This document shows, piece after piece, positions 21,132 to 30,926 of a stretch of 64,000 bases of DNA. The stretch is from Rhizobium sp. RCAM05350 (GTDB taxonomy: Bacteria > Pseudomonadota > Alphaproteobacteria > Rhizobiales > Rhizobiaceae). How positions within the stretch are numbered: position 1 is the stretch's first letter; every line of letters begins with the position of its first letter. The stretch is from assembly GCA_024426085.1 (NCBI GenBank), contig CP087971.1, positions 194,001-258,000 on the forward strand, in the 5' to 3' direction. The notes beneath the pieces are model-generated. The model saw only the letters and a list, made by a program, of their open reading frames with translations. It made no database searches and had not been told where the DNA came from. The position numbers were made by a program, and so were the translations under genes.

Positions 21132-22335
21132 TCAGGCACGTTCCAGTGCGATCGCGATCCCCTGCCCGACCCCGATGCACATGGTCGATAGCGAATGACC
21201 GCCCCCGGTCAGTTTGAGCTCGAGCGCTGCCGTGCCGGTGATGCGGGCGCCGGACATGCCGAGCGGGTGGCCAAGCGCGATGGCGCCGCCGTTGCGGTTG
21301 ACGCGTGGATCGTCGTCAGCAATGCCCAACGCGCGCAAGACGGCAAGGCCCTGGCTCGCGAAGGCTTCGTTAAGCTCGATCGCGTCGAACTGGTCCTGCG
21401 TCATGCCAAGCCGCGCCATCAGTTTTCGCGACGCGGGCACCGGGCCGATGCCCATGATGCGCGGTGGCACGCCGGCGGCAGCGCCGCCCATGATGCGCGC
21501 GATCGGCGTCAGGCCGTGTTTCTTCACGGCGGCTTCGGAGGCAATAATCAGAGCAGCAGCACCATCGTTGACGCCGGAGGCATTGCCTGCAGTCACGGTG
21601 CCGCCGTCCTTCTTGAACGGCGTGCCGAGCTTGGCAAGCGTTTCGATTGTCGTTGCGCGGGGATGCTCATCCCGGTCGACCACGATGGGGTCACCCTTAC
21701 GCTGTGGGATGGTGACGGATGTGATCTCGCGGCTGAGACGCCCGTTGTCTTGGGCGGCGGCGGCCTTGTTTTGCGAACGGACGGCAAAGGCGTCCTGGTC
21801 CTCTCTGCTCACCTTGTAATCTTCGGCGACGTTCTCGCCGGTTTCTGGCATGGAATCGACGCCGTATTGTTTTTTCATCAGCGGATTGATGAAGCGCCAA
21901 CCGATCGTCGTATCGTGGATTTCGGCGGCGCGGGAAAAGGCGCTTTCCGCCTTCGGCATGACGAATGGCGCGCGACATGCTTTCGACGCCACCGGCGATC
22001 ATCAGCTCGGCCTCACCAGCGCGGATGGCGCGTGCGGCCGCAATCACGGCATCCATGCCCGAGCCGCAGAGCCGGTTGATCGTCGTGCCGGACACTTCCA
22101 CTGGCATGCCGGAAAGCAGCAGCGACATGCGCGCGACATTGCGATTGTCCTCGCCCGCCTGGTTAGCGCAGCCGAAAATCACATCATCCACCGCCTGCCA
22201 ATCAACGGAGGCATTGCGCTGCATCAGTGCCTTGAGCGGGATGGCGCCGAGATCATCTGCCCGGACGGAGGAGAGTGAACCGCCGAAACGGCCGATCGGC
22301 GTGCGGATATAGTCGCAGATATAGGCCTCGGCCAT
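21132..22335 (-). CDS. pcaF: 3-oxoadipyl-CoA thiolase, frameshifted
   Basis: About 401 residues, one shift near 21970. Thiolase motifs are present: TTINRLCGSGMDAVIAAARA with the nucleophilic Cys near residue 90, AIELNEAFASQGLAVLRALG, NRNGGAIALGHPLGMSGARI with the catalytic His, and the C-terminal STMCIGVGQGIAIALERA with the second Cys. It starts with the 3-oxoadipyl-CoA thiolase-type MAEAYICDYIRTPIGRFGG. It cleaves 3-oxoadipyl-CoA into succinyl-CoA and acetyl-CoA, the last step of the beta-ketoadipate pathway. The ATG overlaps the pcaJ stop (TGATG), so it is translationally coupled to it. Confidence 0.93.
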
Positions 22336-23116
22336 CACGCGGCCTCCTTGTTGCCCTGATGGGCTTTCTTGGTCCGGGCGTTGATGTCGCGCAGGGTCTG
22401 AAGCTCGGTTTCCGTTGGAACCGGCGTGTCGATCACTGTCTCGGCAAACCTGATCGGCCAGCCACAATTCTCGACGATCTGCTCGCGGGTGACGCCTTGA
22501 TGGATCGAAACGACGGTCAGTTCCTTGGTGACCGGATCCGGCTCGAGAATGCACAGGTCGGTGATGACGCGGGTCGGCCCCTTGGTCTTCATGCCCAGAC
22601 GTTCGCGATGGTTGCCGCCTTCGCCATGGCCCATCGAGGTGATGAAGTTGAGCTTGTCGACGAAGCCGCGCTTGGAGAGCGCCATTGTGATGAAGATCCG
22701 GCCGCAATTGCTGGCGATCTCCGGGGCGCCGCCGCCGCCGGGCAGGCGAACCTTCGGATGCTCATAGGGGCCGACCACAGTGGTGTTGAGATTGGCGAAC
22801 TTGTCGATCTGGGCGCCACCGAGAAAACCGGTGGTGATGCGGCCGCCCTGCAGCCAGTATCGGAACATTTCCGGCACGGAGACGGTGAACAGTGCGGTGT
22901 CGCACAGCTCGCCATCGCCGATCGACAGCGGCAGGACATCCGGCTTGGTGCCGACCGTGCCGCTTTCATAGATCAGCGTGATATCCGGCGCATGGGTGAG
23001 GCGGGCGACATTGCAGGCGGCCGATGGTGCGCCGATGCCGACGAAGCAGACATCGTCATTGGTGAGGGCGCGCAGGCCGCAATGGTCATCATTTCGGTAG
23101 GGGTGAAATCGCTCAT
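22334..23116 (-). CDS. pcaJ: 3-oxoadipate CoA-transferase subunit B, frameshifted
   Basis: About 260 residues, one shift near 23075. It starts MSDFTPTEMMTIAA and resumes with LTNDDVCFVGIGAPSAACNV. Other recognisable parts are ITLIYESGTVGTKPDVLPL with the catalytic Glu-Ser-Gly, then FLGGAQIDKFANLNTTVVG, RLPGGGGAPEIASNCGRIFI and TREQIVENCGWPIRFAETV. It is the beta subunit of the succinyl-CoA:3-oxoadipate CoA transferase, working with PcaI to activate 3-oxoadipate. The gene lies between pcaI (10 bp gap) and pcaF (overlapping), in the order pcaIJF. Confidence 0.93.
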
Positions 23117-23126
23117 CGTTATCTCC

Positions 23127-23976
23127 TCACGCAGCCTTCTTCGCATGCTTGGCAAAGTCTTCCGGCCCAGCCTTCATGATGTTTTCCTCGATCCAGGTCT
23201 GGAACGTTTCGCGATCACGGGCGATCTCGTCCCAGGCGATGTAGAAGGCGTTGGAGCGCGGATAATAGCCTTGCGCATAGGACGGGAACGCACCGCCGGG
23301 CACCGCGACAACCGCAGTCACCGCCCAGGAAGGCAGCACGACGGAGTTTGGTGAAGGCGGGTTCAGTTCATCGACGATCTCCTCGACCGTGACAATCGAG
23401 CGCTTGGCCCCCAGAACAGCTTCCTTCTGCACGCCAACGATCCCTTCGAGCAGGACGTTGCCCTTACGGTCGGCTCTGAGCGCATGGATGATCGTCACGT
23501 CCGGGCGGATAGCCGGCACGGCCGCCAGCACTTCGCCGGTGAAGGGGCATGTGACCTGCTTGATGTTCAGGGTTCACCTTGGTGAGGTCGGCGCCGATAT
23601 AACCGCGCAGCATGGCAAACGGCAGGTTTGCAGCGCCGGCCTCATAGGCATTGGCCATGGCGGCATGGGAATGTTCCTCGATCTCCAGCGGTCGTGGCCA
23701 CTGGTTTTCGACGGCATCGTGGAAGCGGTGCAGCGAGCCGACGCCGGGATTGCCGCCCCAGGAAAATTTCATCCCGCGCGCCGCACCCGCGCCGATCAGC
23801 TGATCGTAGAGGATATCCGGCGTCATGCGGATCAGGAAAAGATCCTTCTTGCCCTGCCGGATCACTTCATGACCGGCGGCATAGGGGATCAGGTGGGTGA
23901 ACCCTTCCATGGCGACAGTGTCGCCGTCATGCACGTTTTCGGAAATGGCTTCCGCCAGCGAAGTCAATCGCGCCAA
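23127..23976 (-). CDS. pcaI: 3-oxoadipate CoA-transferase subunit A, frameshifted
   Basis: About 283 residues, one shift near 23565. It has VHDGDTVAMEGFTHLIPYAA near the N-terminus, then LFLIRMTPDILYDQLIGAG, FSWGGNPGVGSLHRFHDAV and RPDVTIIHALRADRKGNVLL. It ends KAGPEDFAKHAKKAA. A strong AGGAGGAG is followed by a TTG at 23974-23976 that starts MARLTSLAEAISENV. No ATG exists in this frame close by. It is the alpha subunit of the CoA transferase and first gene of pcaIJF. It is divergent from pcaR, and a PcaR-type site lies in the shared promoter. Confidence 0.92.
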
Positions 23977-24052
23977 GGCATTCTCCTCCTGATGTGTATC
24001 CAAGTCTGGGTTGGCGCAAATAAGCGCTCTAATCCGCGTCGTCAAATATATT

Positions 24053-24085
24053 GTGCGTTATTTGACATTTGTTCGTATATCGCAC
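24053..24085. promoter_or_regulatory. Probable PcaR operator
   Basis: GTTCGTATATCGCAC at 24071-24085 differs at only two positions from the PcaR binding site I recall for Pseudomonas putida (GTTCGATAATCGCAC). A related inverted copy begins GTGCG at 24053, so GTGCG...CGCAC frames a 33-bp symmetric region. It lies between the divergent pcaI and pcaR starts, 28 bp from the pcaR ATG. Confidence 0.6.
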
Positions 24086-24113
24086 ATAATGGGCCGAATG
24101 AGGGAGCTTTGGC

Positions 24114-24869
24114 ATGCGGGAATCGGATTTTGTCAGCGGCTTTGCGCGCGGTCTGAAAGTCATCGAGGCCTTCGGAGAAGCGCGGCCAAAGCTCACCATC
24201 GCCGAGGCGGCCAAGCTGACGGACCTCGACCGCGCAACGGTCAGGCGCTGCCTTTTGACGCTCGCCGATCTCGGTTATGCCGACTATGACGGCAAGTTCT
24301 TCACATTGACGCCGAAGGTGCTGCGGCTCGGCCATGCCTACCTTTCGGCAACCCCGCTGCCATTGATGATCCAGCCCTATCTCGATCAGCTCTCGGAAAG
24401 GGCGGGGCAAAGCGCATCCGCCTCGGTTCTCGACGGGACGGAGGTGGTCTATATCGCCCGCGCCTCGCAAAAGCGCGTGATGTCGATCAACCTGTCGCCT
24501 GGATCGCGCCTGCCGGCCTATTGTGCGTCGATGGGGCGGGTGCTTCTCGCCGCCTTGCCTGAAACCGAAGCGCGCGGCGTGCTGGACCGCTCCGAACTCA
24601 GGGCCAATACGCCGCTGACGAAGACAGACCGGGACGTCCTGATGGACGAACTCCGCCACGTCCGGTCCGAGGGATACGCCATTATCGATCAGGAGCTGGA
24701 GCTCGGCCTCTGCTCCATCGCCGTCCCGGTCGAAAACGACCGCGGCCGCGTGGTCGCCGCCATCAATATAGGTGCCCCTGCGGCTCATGTGCCTGCGGCG
24801 GAAATGGCGGCACGCTACCTGCCTTTGCTGAAAGACACACAGAAGGCGCTGCGGCTGGTGTTGCGATAA
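24114..24869 (+). CDS. pcaR: IclR family regulator PcaR
   Basis: Intact, 251 residues. The N-terminal winged helix-turn-helix has FARGLKVIEAFGEARPKLTI and DRATVRRCLLTLADLGYADY. The C-terminal IclR effector domain has ASVLDGTEVVYIARASQKRV, GSRLPAYCASMGRVLLAALP and EGYAIIDQELELGLCSIAVP. The best match is to the PcaR/PcaU subgroup, which senses 3-oxoadipate and activates pcaIJ. Divergent placement from pcaIJF and the operator in between support the name. Confidence 0.92.
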   Translation: MRESDFVSGFARGLKVIEAFGEARPKLTIAEAAKLTDLDRATVRRCLLTLADLGYADYDGKFFTLTPKVLRLGHAYLSATPLPLMIQPYLDQLSERAGQSASASVLDGTEVVYIARASQKRVMSINLSPGSRLPAYCASMGRVLLAALPETEARGVLDRSELRANTPLTKTDRDVLMDELRHVRSEGYAIIDQELELGLCSIAVPVENDRGRVVAAINIGAPAAHVPAAEMAARYLPLLKDTQKALRLVLR

Positions 24870-24927
24870 ATCACCCGTCGGTGCGGCTTTGCTGCCGGCA
24901 TGTCTCCTGCCTGATCCAAACATGGCA

Positions 24928-24960
24928 AATTCGCCGCCGCCATGGAGGCAGCAGCGAATT
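24928..24960. terminator. Possible terminator between pcaR and the Avi_7169-type gene
   Basis: AATTCGC (24928-24934) and GCGAATT (24954-24960) form a 7-bp stem around an interior that can pair further in part. It lies between two convergent genes and has no T tract. A weak call based on position. Confidence 0.3.
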
Positions 24961-24987
24961 CAGCCGGAGAAGGACAGGAAAGGCGAT

Positions 24988-25595
24988 TTATGCCGCTGGC
25001 GTTGGTTCGCCGAGCGACAGCATCAGCCGGTTTGCCCAGTTGAAGAAGGCCGCGCCGTGGATCGCGTCGGCGATTTCGAGATCGTCGAGACCTTCCGACC
25101 GCAGCCGTTCGATGTCGGTGACGCCGAAGCTGGAAGGGGTTTCCGTCAGGGCCACCGAGACCTTGGTGACAGCATTCCAGCGGCGGCTGCCGAGATCGGC
25201 GTCAGTTCCTTCATCAAGCAGCTTTTGCACATCGCCGGTGCGCTTGGAATGATGCGACGCGAAGCGGGAATGCACCGATGCGCAAAAGATGCAGCCGTTG
25301 AAGCGTGATGCGGCGGCGGCGGAAAGCTCGCGTTCTGCGCGCGGCAGACCCGCCTTGGTGTTGTAGAAGATGTCCTTGTCCGTCTTGGTCCGGGCTTCCA
25401 GAATTTCCGGATCGCGGGCAAGCAGCATGAAATAGGGCGATTTCGAGAGCGTGACGCATCGACGAGCCCGACCCAGTGCTGTTCGGTCAAGTCTGCTTCT
25501 GCAAGCGGCGTCAGCCAGGGCGTCCAGCCGATCTCGGCTTGGGTGAAAACGGTCGGGCGATTGTCGATGGTCGGATGGATGACGGTTTCGGTCAT
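24988..25595 (-). CDS. Alkylhydroperoxidase-domain protein, Avi_7169 family type, frameshifted
   Basis: About 202 residues, one shift near 25455. After MTETVIHPTIDNRPTVFTQA it has SPYFMLLARDPEILEARTKT, and the AhpD-like active-site core in FNGCIFCASVHSRFASHHSK with the Cys-x2-Cys-x3-His pattern. The C-terminal part (DIERLRSEGLDDLEIADAIH) is the usual helical extension. AhpD-type CxxC proteins act as peroxidase or disulfide-linked reductases. The combination with a luciferase-like monooxygenase, a second CMD protein and an ABC transporter matches the set from which the Avi_7169 family was defined. The start is the ATG at 25593-25595. The product's physiological reaction is not known. Confidence 0.82.
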
Positions 25596-25606
25596 GTGCT
25601 GTTTCC

Positions 25607-26234
25607 TTATTCGGCTGCCGTTGCGGATACGAGAGTACCCTCGCCCGACTCGGACAGTGCTGTAAGACCGGTGACCACTCGGATCTGGAAGGCGAGGAAG
25701 GCAACAATCTGCGACAGGGTGACAACCGCCGTCGTCGTCCATCCGGCATCAAGCAATGCCTGCAAAGCCGCAGGGCTTGCCTCGCGCGGCCGGTAGACCA
25801 GCAGATGGCTATGCTCCAGAGCTGCTGAGAGCTTGTGCCCGAGCGCCGTTCGGCCGGATTCCCGATACTGTGAAGACCAATCCCGACTTGTCTTCGCTGG
25901 ACAATGGCCCAGACGGATATTTCCCATAAGGGCCGCTCGTCCGCCCGGCCTCGATTTCGCTTTTCACCGCAGCGATCGACGCGGCATCGCCTTCAATGCC
26001 GGCAGCATAGAATGCCTCGGCCGTCTCCGCGTCGTGCAATCCGGCAACGAAGGTCGCAACGATAAGACGTTCGGCCCGCGTGACATCGCCTTCACGCGCC
26101 GGCTCAAACAGGGCAAGATAGCTCTTCTGGGCGTTGTCGCGTGTTTCAGGCCGTTCCTTGCGGATGCGGTCGACGAATGATCCGGGGCGGATATCTGCCA
26201 GACGGTCGATGACGTCAGGTGTCGGTACAGTCAT
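25607..26234 (-). CDS. CMD-domain protein, Avi_7170 family type, frameshifted
   Basis: About 209 residues, one shift near 25850. It starts MTVPTPDVIDRLADIRPGSF, then DNAQKSYLALFEPAREGDV and AERLIVATFVAGLHDAETAE. After the shift it continues LEHSHLLVYRPREASPAALQ and ends TTAVVTLSQIVAFLAFQIRV. This resembles the carboxymuconolactone decarboxylase/AhpD fold, but the CxxC pair of its neighbour is not visible, so it may lack peroxidase chemistry. It lies 11 bp upstream of the Avi_7169-type gene on the same strand and is evidently co-transcribed with it. Confidence 0.78.
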
Positions 26235-26262
26235 GGTCGTTGCCTTTCTTCGAAAACGGACT

Positions 26263-27312
26263 TCATGCGGTCGCGGCCAGCCGGCGCGGTTGCTGCGCAA
26301 GCGGCTGCCTGGCCCAGCCGAGCGCTGGGGCGACGACAGTTGCGGTCAGTTCCAGCGAGCGCAGGATAAGTGCGTGGGGTGGGTCCACCGAATGTACCTG
26401 GAAGACGAGATCGGTGACGCGCGACAATGCGGTATCGGCCTGCAGCGACGCGATCACATCATCGGGCGTTCCGACATGAACGTCGAAAGCCTTGATAAGA
26501 TCGGCGGTTGTCTTCCCGGTTATTGTGTGGCCGCTGGCGATGAAACGCTCGACAATCCGCCGCAATCCCAGTTCGGCAAAGTGCAGCGCTTCCTTTCGGT
26601 CATCGGCGACGAAAAGACTTCTCGAGCCAAGGATGCGCGGGGTCCTGCCCTTCGGAAGGTTGGCGAAATAGGCATCGAGAATCGGGTTCTGCAGGTCCGA
26701 GAGCGTCGCTTGCAGGGCCTCCAGCGGGCGCGGTTGCGTGCGCGACAGCATCAGGCCGTCGCCATCACGTCCGGCGCGTTCGCCGCCGCCGACTGAAAAG
26801 GTCGCCTGCCAGATATGATCAAGCAAATGCGGTGCCGTCGGGTAGAGCCGGTTGCCGCCGACCAGTTCCCGGCCAGCCCACGCATCGCGCACGGTCGCAA
26901 GGCTCCTGGCATAGACGGAACCCCGGTCGGCACTTTCCAATCCGAACGGCAGGAAAGCCTGTGGCGTGCCGCCGGTGCCGAAACCGATCTCTAGGCGGCC
27001 ATTCGACAGGATGTCGAGCACCGCCGTATCCTCGGCAACGCGAACCGCAGTCTCCATCGGCAAGGTGATCACACCGGTGCCAAGGCGGATGCGCGACGTC
27101 CGCGCCGCAAGCTCTGCGAGGAAAATCAGCGGTGCGGGAAGCCCGCCTTCGTCCGCGTCGAAATGGTGCTGGGCCACCCAGGCGCTGTTGAAACCGAGCT
27201 TCTCGGCGTGAATGATCTGCTCGGCCACCAGGCGGTAGCGGGTGGCCGCATCGCCGTGATCGAGAACGCGGCTGAAAAAGCCGAGCCGTTTGGGCTGGAC
27301 TGGATGTGTCAT
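26263..27312 (-). CDS. Luciferase-like FMN-dependent monooxygenase
   Basis: Intact, 349 residues, of the bacterial luciferase-like TIM-barrel superfamily. Markers are RLVAEQIIHAEKLGFNSAWV near residue 25, AQHHFDADEGGLPAPLIFLA near 45, RIRLGTGVITLPMETAVRVA near 75, and the flavin-site block LSNGRLEIGFGTGGTPQAFL near 103. It fits the KPN_01858-type subgroup, always found with a dedicated ABC transporter. It presumably oxidises an imported compound using reduced FMN and O2, possibly breaking a C-S or C-N bond, but no substrate is established. The stop-start spacing with the ATPase gene is one base overlap at 27312. Confidence 0.85.
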   Translation of the reverse strand: MTHPVQPKRLGFFSRVLDHGDAATRYRLVAEQIIHAEKLGFNSAWVAQHHFDADEGGLPAPLIFLAELAARTSRIRLGTGVITLPMETAVRVAEDTAVLDILSNGRLEIGFGTGGTPQAFLPFGLESADRGSVYARSLATVRDAWAGRELVGGNRLYPTAPHLLDHIWQATFSVGGGERAGRDGDGLMLSRTQPRPLEALQATLSDLQNPILDAYFANLPKGRTPRILGSRSLFVADDRKEALHFAELGLRRIVERFIASGHTITGKTTADLIKAFDVHVGTPDDVIASLQADTALSRVTDLVFQVHSVDPPHALILRSLELTATVVAPALGWARQPLAQQPRRLAATA

Positions 27313-29015
27313 CAGATATTTCCTGGATTGGTCAAGGATGGCCGCCTGGCAAGCAGCGGGTATTTTTTGCCCGGAATGGCGTCGATCAGTTCCCGGGTAT
27401 AGGCGCTCTGCGGGCGGTCGAAGACATCTTCGACGGCACCACTTTCCACGATCTTTCCGCCGTTGAGGACGCTGACAGTGTCCGAAATCTGGCGCACCAC
27501 CGCGAGGTCGTGCGAGACGAAGAGATAGGTGAGCCCGAGGTCACGCTGCAGCGTGTCCGAGCAAGGACAGGATCTGCGCCTGCACGGTGACGTCGAGCGC
27601 CGATACGGCTTCGTCGAGAATAAGGACCTGCGGATCGAGAACCAGCGCACGGGCGATGGCGACGCGCTGACGCTGGCCGCCGGAAAGCGCATGCGGCCGG
27701 CGTTGCAGCACGTCGAGCGGCAATCCGACCTTTTCGATCGTGCTGGCGACGATCTCGGCGCGCTTGGCCCGCGCTATCGGCTCGAAATTCAACAACGGCT
27801 CCTCAACGATCCCTGCGATCGTCTGGCGCGGGTCGAGCGAGCCGAATGGATTTTGATAGACGAGCTGGATCTTCTTGCGCAGCAGCCTCAACGTTTCGCG
27901 CGGCGGTGCGGACAGATCGAGACCATCGACGATCACCTTGCCGGCGGTGGGCTTCTGAAAGGCCGCGACTGTCCGGATGGTTGTCGTCTTGCCGGACCCG
28001 GACTCGCCGACCAGCGCATGCGTGGTGCCGCGCCGGACGCGAAAGGACACATCGTCGAGGGCGCGAAGGCCCTTGTCCTTGCCGCCAAGGCCGAAATCCT
28101 GAACCAGTCCTTCAACGATGACGATATCGTCGGCGGCCTCGCCCTGAGTGGCTTTGCAACGGCGGCAACGCGGCGTGGCCGGACATTGAGTGAGGGAGCA
28201 TCGGCAAGCAGCCGCTGCGTATAGGCGCTTTGCGGGTTCGCCAGAATATCGGCGGTTAGACCGTACTCCTGGATCCTCCCCTGCTTCAGCACGATCAGCC
28301 TGTCCGACCGGTCGGCGGCGACGCCGAGATCGTGGGTGACAAGCAGGACGGCGGTGCCGTATTCGCGGCGAAGCTCGTCGATGAGGTCAAGAATGTGCTT
28401 CTGCACCGTGACATCCAGCGCGCTGGTCGGCTCGTCGGCGATGATCAGCGACGGCTTGAGCGCAATGGCGATGGCGATTAGCACCCGTTGCTTCATGCCG
28501 CCGGACAGTTCATGCGGATATTGGGTTGCCCTGAGTGCCGGCTGGTTGAGGCCGACGCGCTCAAGAGCAGCTCGATGGCCCGTGCATCAGCGGCAGCGCC
28601 GGAGGCTTTGCCGTGGATCACAAGGATTTCCGCGACCTGTCTGCCGATCGTCTTGACCGGATTGAGCGAATTGCCCGGATCCCTGCGGCACCAGGCTGAT
28701 CACCGACCCGCGTATGCCGTCGAGCCGTTTCTGTGGCCAGCCGGCAATCTCCTGCAGGTTCAGCCGGATGCTGCCGCCGTCGAGACGGCCGTTTTCCGGA
28801 AGCAGCCCGATGATGGCCTGCGCCGTGGTGCTTTTGCCGGAGCCGGACTCGCCGACAAGGGCCACCACCTCGCCGGGCGCGACGCTGAAGTCGATGCCAT
28901 GAACGGCAGTCCGCGTACCGCTCTGGTCGCGATAGGAGATGGTCAGGCCAGACACGTCGAGAACCGGAGGCGGAAGGACGGTGCCTTCCAGCCGGCCGAC
29001 AGGGGAAATCGTCAT
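27312..29015 (-). CDS. ABC transporter ATPase with two fused nucleotide-binding domains, frameshifted
   Basis: About 568 residues over four shifts (near 27550, 28110, 28500 and 28690). The first domain has Walker [24 protein letters not shown] at the break, and Walker [19 protein letters not shown]. The second has [20 protein letters not shown], then [38 protein letters not shown] and [14 protein letters not shown]. The tandem layout is that of GsiA/YejF-like peptide-type importers. The second domain reads EAVSALD rather than the usual EPVSALD. It energises uptake with the two permeases immediately upstream, overlapping the second of them by ATGA at 29012-29015. Confidence 0.85.
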
Positions 29016-29928
29016 CGCTGCGCCCTCCCGATTGCCTGACTGACACGATTGACCGAGAGCACCACCAGCACCACCACGATGCCGGGCGCTGCCGTCAGCC
29101 ACCATGCCGTTGCGATGTAGTTGCGGCCTTCGGCAATCAGCAGCCCCCACTCTGGCGTCGGCGGCGGCGCGCCGTAACCGAGGAAGCCGAGCGTGGAGAG
29201 CTGGAGGATGGCGGAGCCGACCTGAAGCGCGGTGAAGGCAATCACCGACGTCAGCGAGTTCGGCAGGACATGACGCCAGAGGACCTTGAAAAACGTGCCG
29301 CCGCTGCCGAAGGCGGCCTCGACATATTCGCTGCGCCGGACGCTGACCACCTCCGAGCGGACGAGACGCGCAAAGCTCGCAACCGAGGTGAATCCAACTG
29401 CGATGGCGGCGTTGACGGTGCCGAAGCCGAGCAGGATGATGATGCTGAGTGACAGCAGCAGCGCGGGTATCGAAAGAAGGACGTCGACGAGGCGCATGAT
29501 GACCTCATCGACCCAGCCACCGATCGAACCGGCAATCACGCCTAGCGTCGTGCCGACAAAAGCCCGATCACCGCGGCTGCGAGCGCGCCGGACAGCGAGT
29601 GGACGGCGCCGTAGACGAGGCGCGTATAGAGATCGCGGCCGAGTGCATCCGTTCCGAGGAAATGTAGAGCGCTTGGCGCCTTCAACTGCTGGCCCGGCAA
29701 GCCCTGCACCGGGTCATAGGATGTGAACAGGCCGGGGGCGACAGCCCAAAGCAGCGCGATCGCCAAGGTCAGGTAGGCAACGACGAGCCCCGGCTGGATA
29801 CGGATAGCGTAGCGGTTGGCTTTCTCGCTTACCTTGGCCGCGCCAGCGGCAGGGCACGGAGAAATCCAGTCGAGCGGATTTGGGCTATCGATATTACGAT
29901 GCCGTTCGGTGGTATCGAGAATGGTCAT
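29012..29928 (-). CDS. Peptide-type ABC transporter permease (DppC-like), frameshifted
   Basis: About 305 residues, one shift near 29560. The N-terminal cytoplasmic tail precedes a first membrane segment (VVAYLTLAIALLWAVAPGLF). It is followed by the DppC-type signature HFLGTDALGRDLYTRLVYGA. Then come DEVIMRLVDVLLSIPALLLS and SEYVEAAFGSGGTFFKVLWR, the EAA-like loop that contacts the ATPase, and VGSAILQLSTLGFLGYGAPP. It pairs with the next permease to form the inner-membrane channel. It overlaps both neighbours by four bases. Confidence 0.87.
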
Positions 29929-30868
29929 GCCACGCCCCCAAGTTTTGCTTTCAGCCGTGGATCAAGCACCGGATAGAGCAGATCAACGGCGAGGTTGATG
30001 GTGACGAAGGCGGCGGCCGAGATCACCACGATGGCCTGCAGCACCGCGACATCCTGAAAATTGACCGCCTGTTCCGTGAGACTGCCGATACCGTTGAGGC
30101 CGAATACCGTTTCCGTGATGACGGCTCCTGCCAGCAGCTCGCCGAACAGCACGCCGGCGACCGTCAGCACGGGCAGGAAGGCGTTCTTGGCGACATGCCG
30201 CCACAGCACAAAGGCGTGCGAGGCGCCCTTGGCTCGGGCAACGGAGACGAATGGCCGCGTCAGCACCTCGTCGATATTGCGCAGGAGGATTTGCGCCATC
30301 GGTGCCGAGATCGGTACCGCGATGGTGAGAACAGGCAAGATCAGACCTTCCCATTCTCCCGGGTTGATCACCGGTACAAGCCGGAACCGGAACGAGAAGA
30401 TTTGAATCAGCATGATGCCGAGCCAGAAGGTCGGGATCGAGACAAAAAGCGAGGGGAGCGACTGGATGAACGAGCGCAGGCGGCCGAAGCCGGGAAGATT
30501 GGACAGGACACGATGATCACCGCAAGCAGGGCTGCAGCGGCAAAGGCAAGTCCGGCAAGCCGGATCGTCGATGGCAGGTTGGCCGCCAGCTGAGCACTCA
30601 CCGCAACGCCCGCCTGCAGCGAGTACCCGAAATCACCGGCGACGAAATTGCCGATCGTGTGGAAATACTGCGCCACGACCGAACCGTCGGCATCATAGGC
30701 GGCGCGGATATCGGCGATCTGTTCGGCGCTCAACCCATATTCCGGATTCTGGAATTTGATCAGTACTGCATCACCGGGCATTGCCTGCAGCAGCACGAAG
30801 GAAATCGTAAACGCCGCCCAGAGGACCAGCAGTGCCTGCCCTACCCGCGAGATTATGTATCTTGCCAT
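29925..30868 (-). CDS. Peptide-type ABC transporter permease (DppB-like), frameshifted
   Basis: About 314 residues, one shift near 30500. It starts MARYIISRVGQALLVLWAAF, followed by ISFVLLQAMPGDAVL, the DppB-type opening. Then come GDFGYSLQAGVAVSAQLAAN, FVSVARAKGASHAFVLWRHV (the EAA-type loop), and LFGELLAGAVITETVFGLNG. It lies 58 bp downstream of the binding-protein gene in the same operon. It forms the channel with the DppC-like partner. Confidence 0.87.
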
Positions 30869-30926
30869 TGGCTGTCACCTTGTCGTTGCAACTGGCCCGG
30901 CAACGCGCCGAGCCAGTTGGGAGCCG

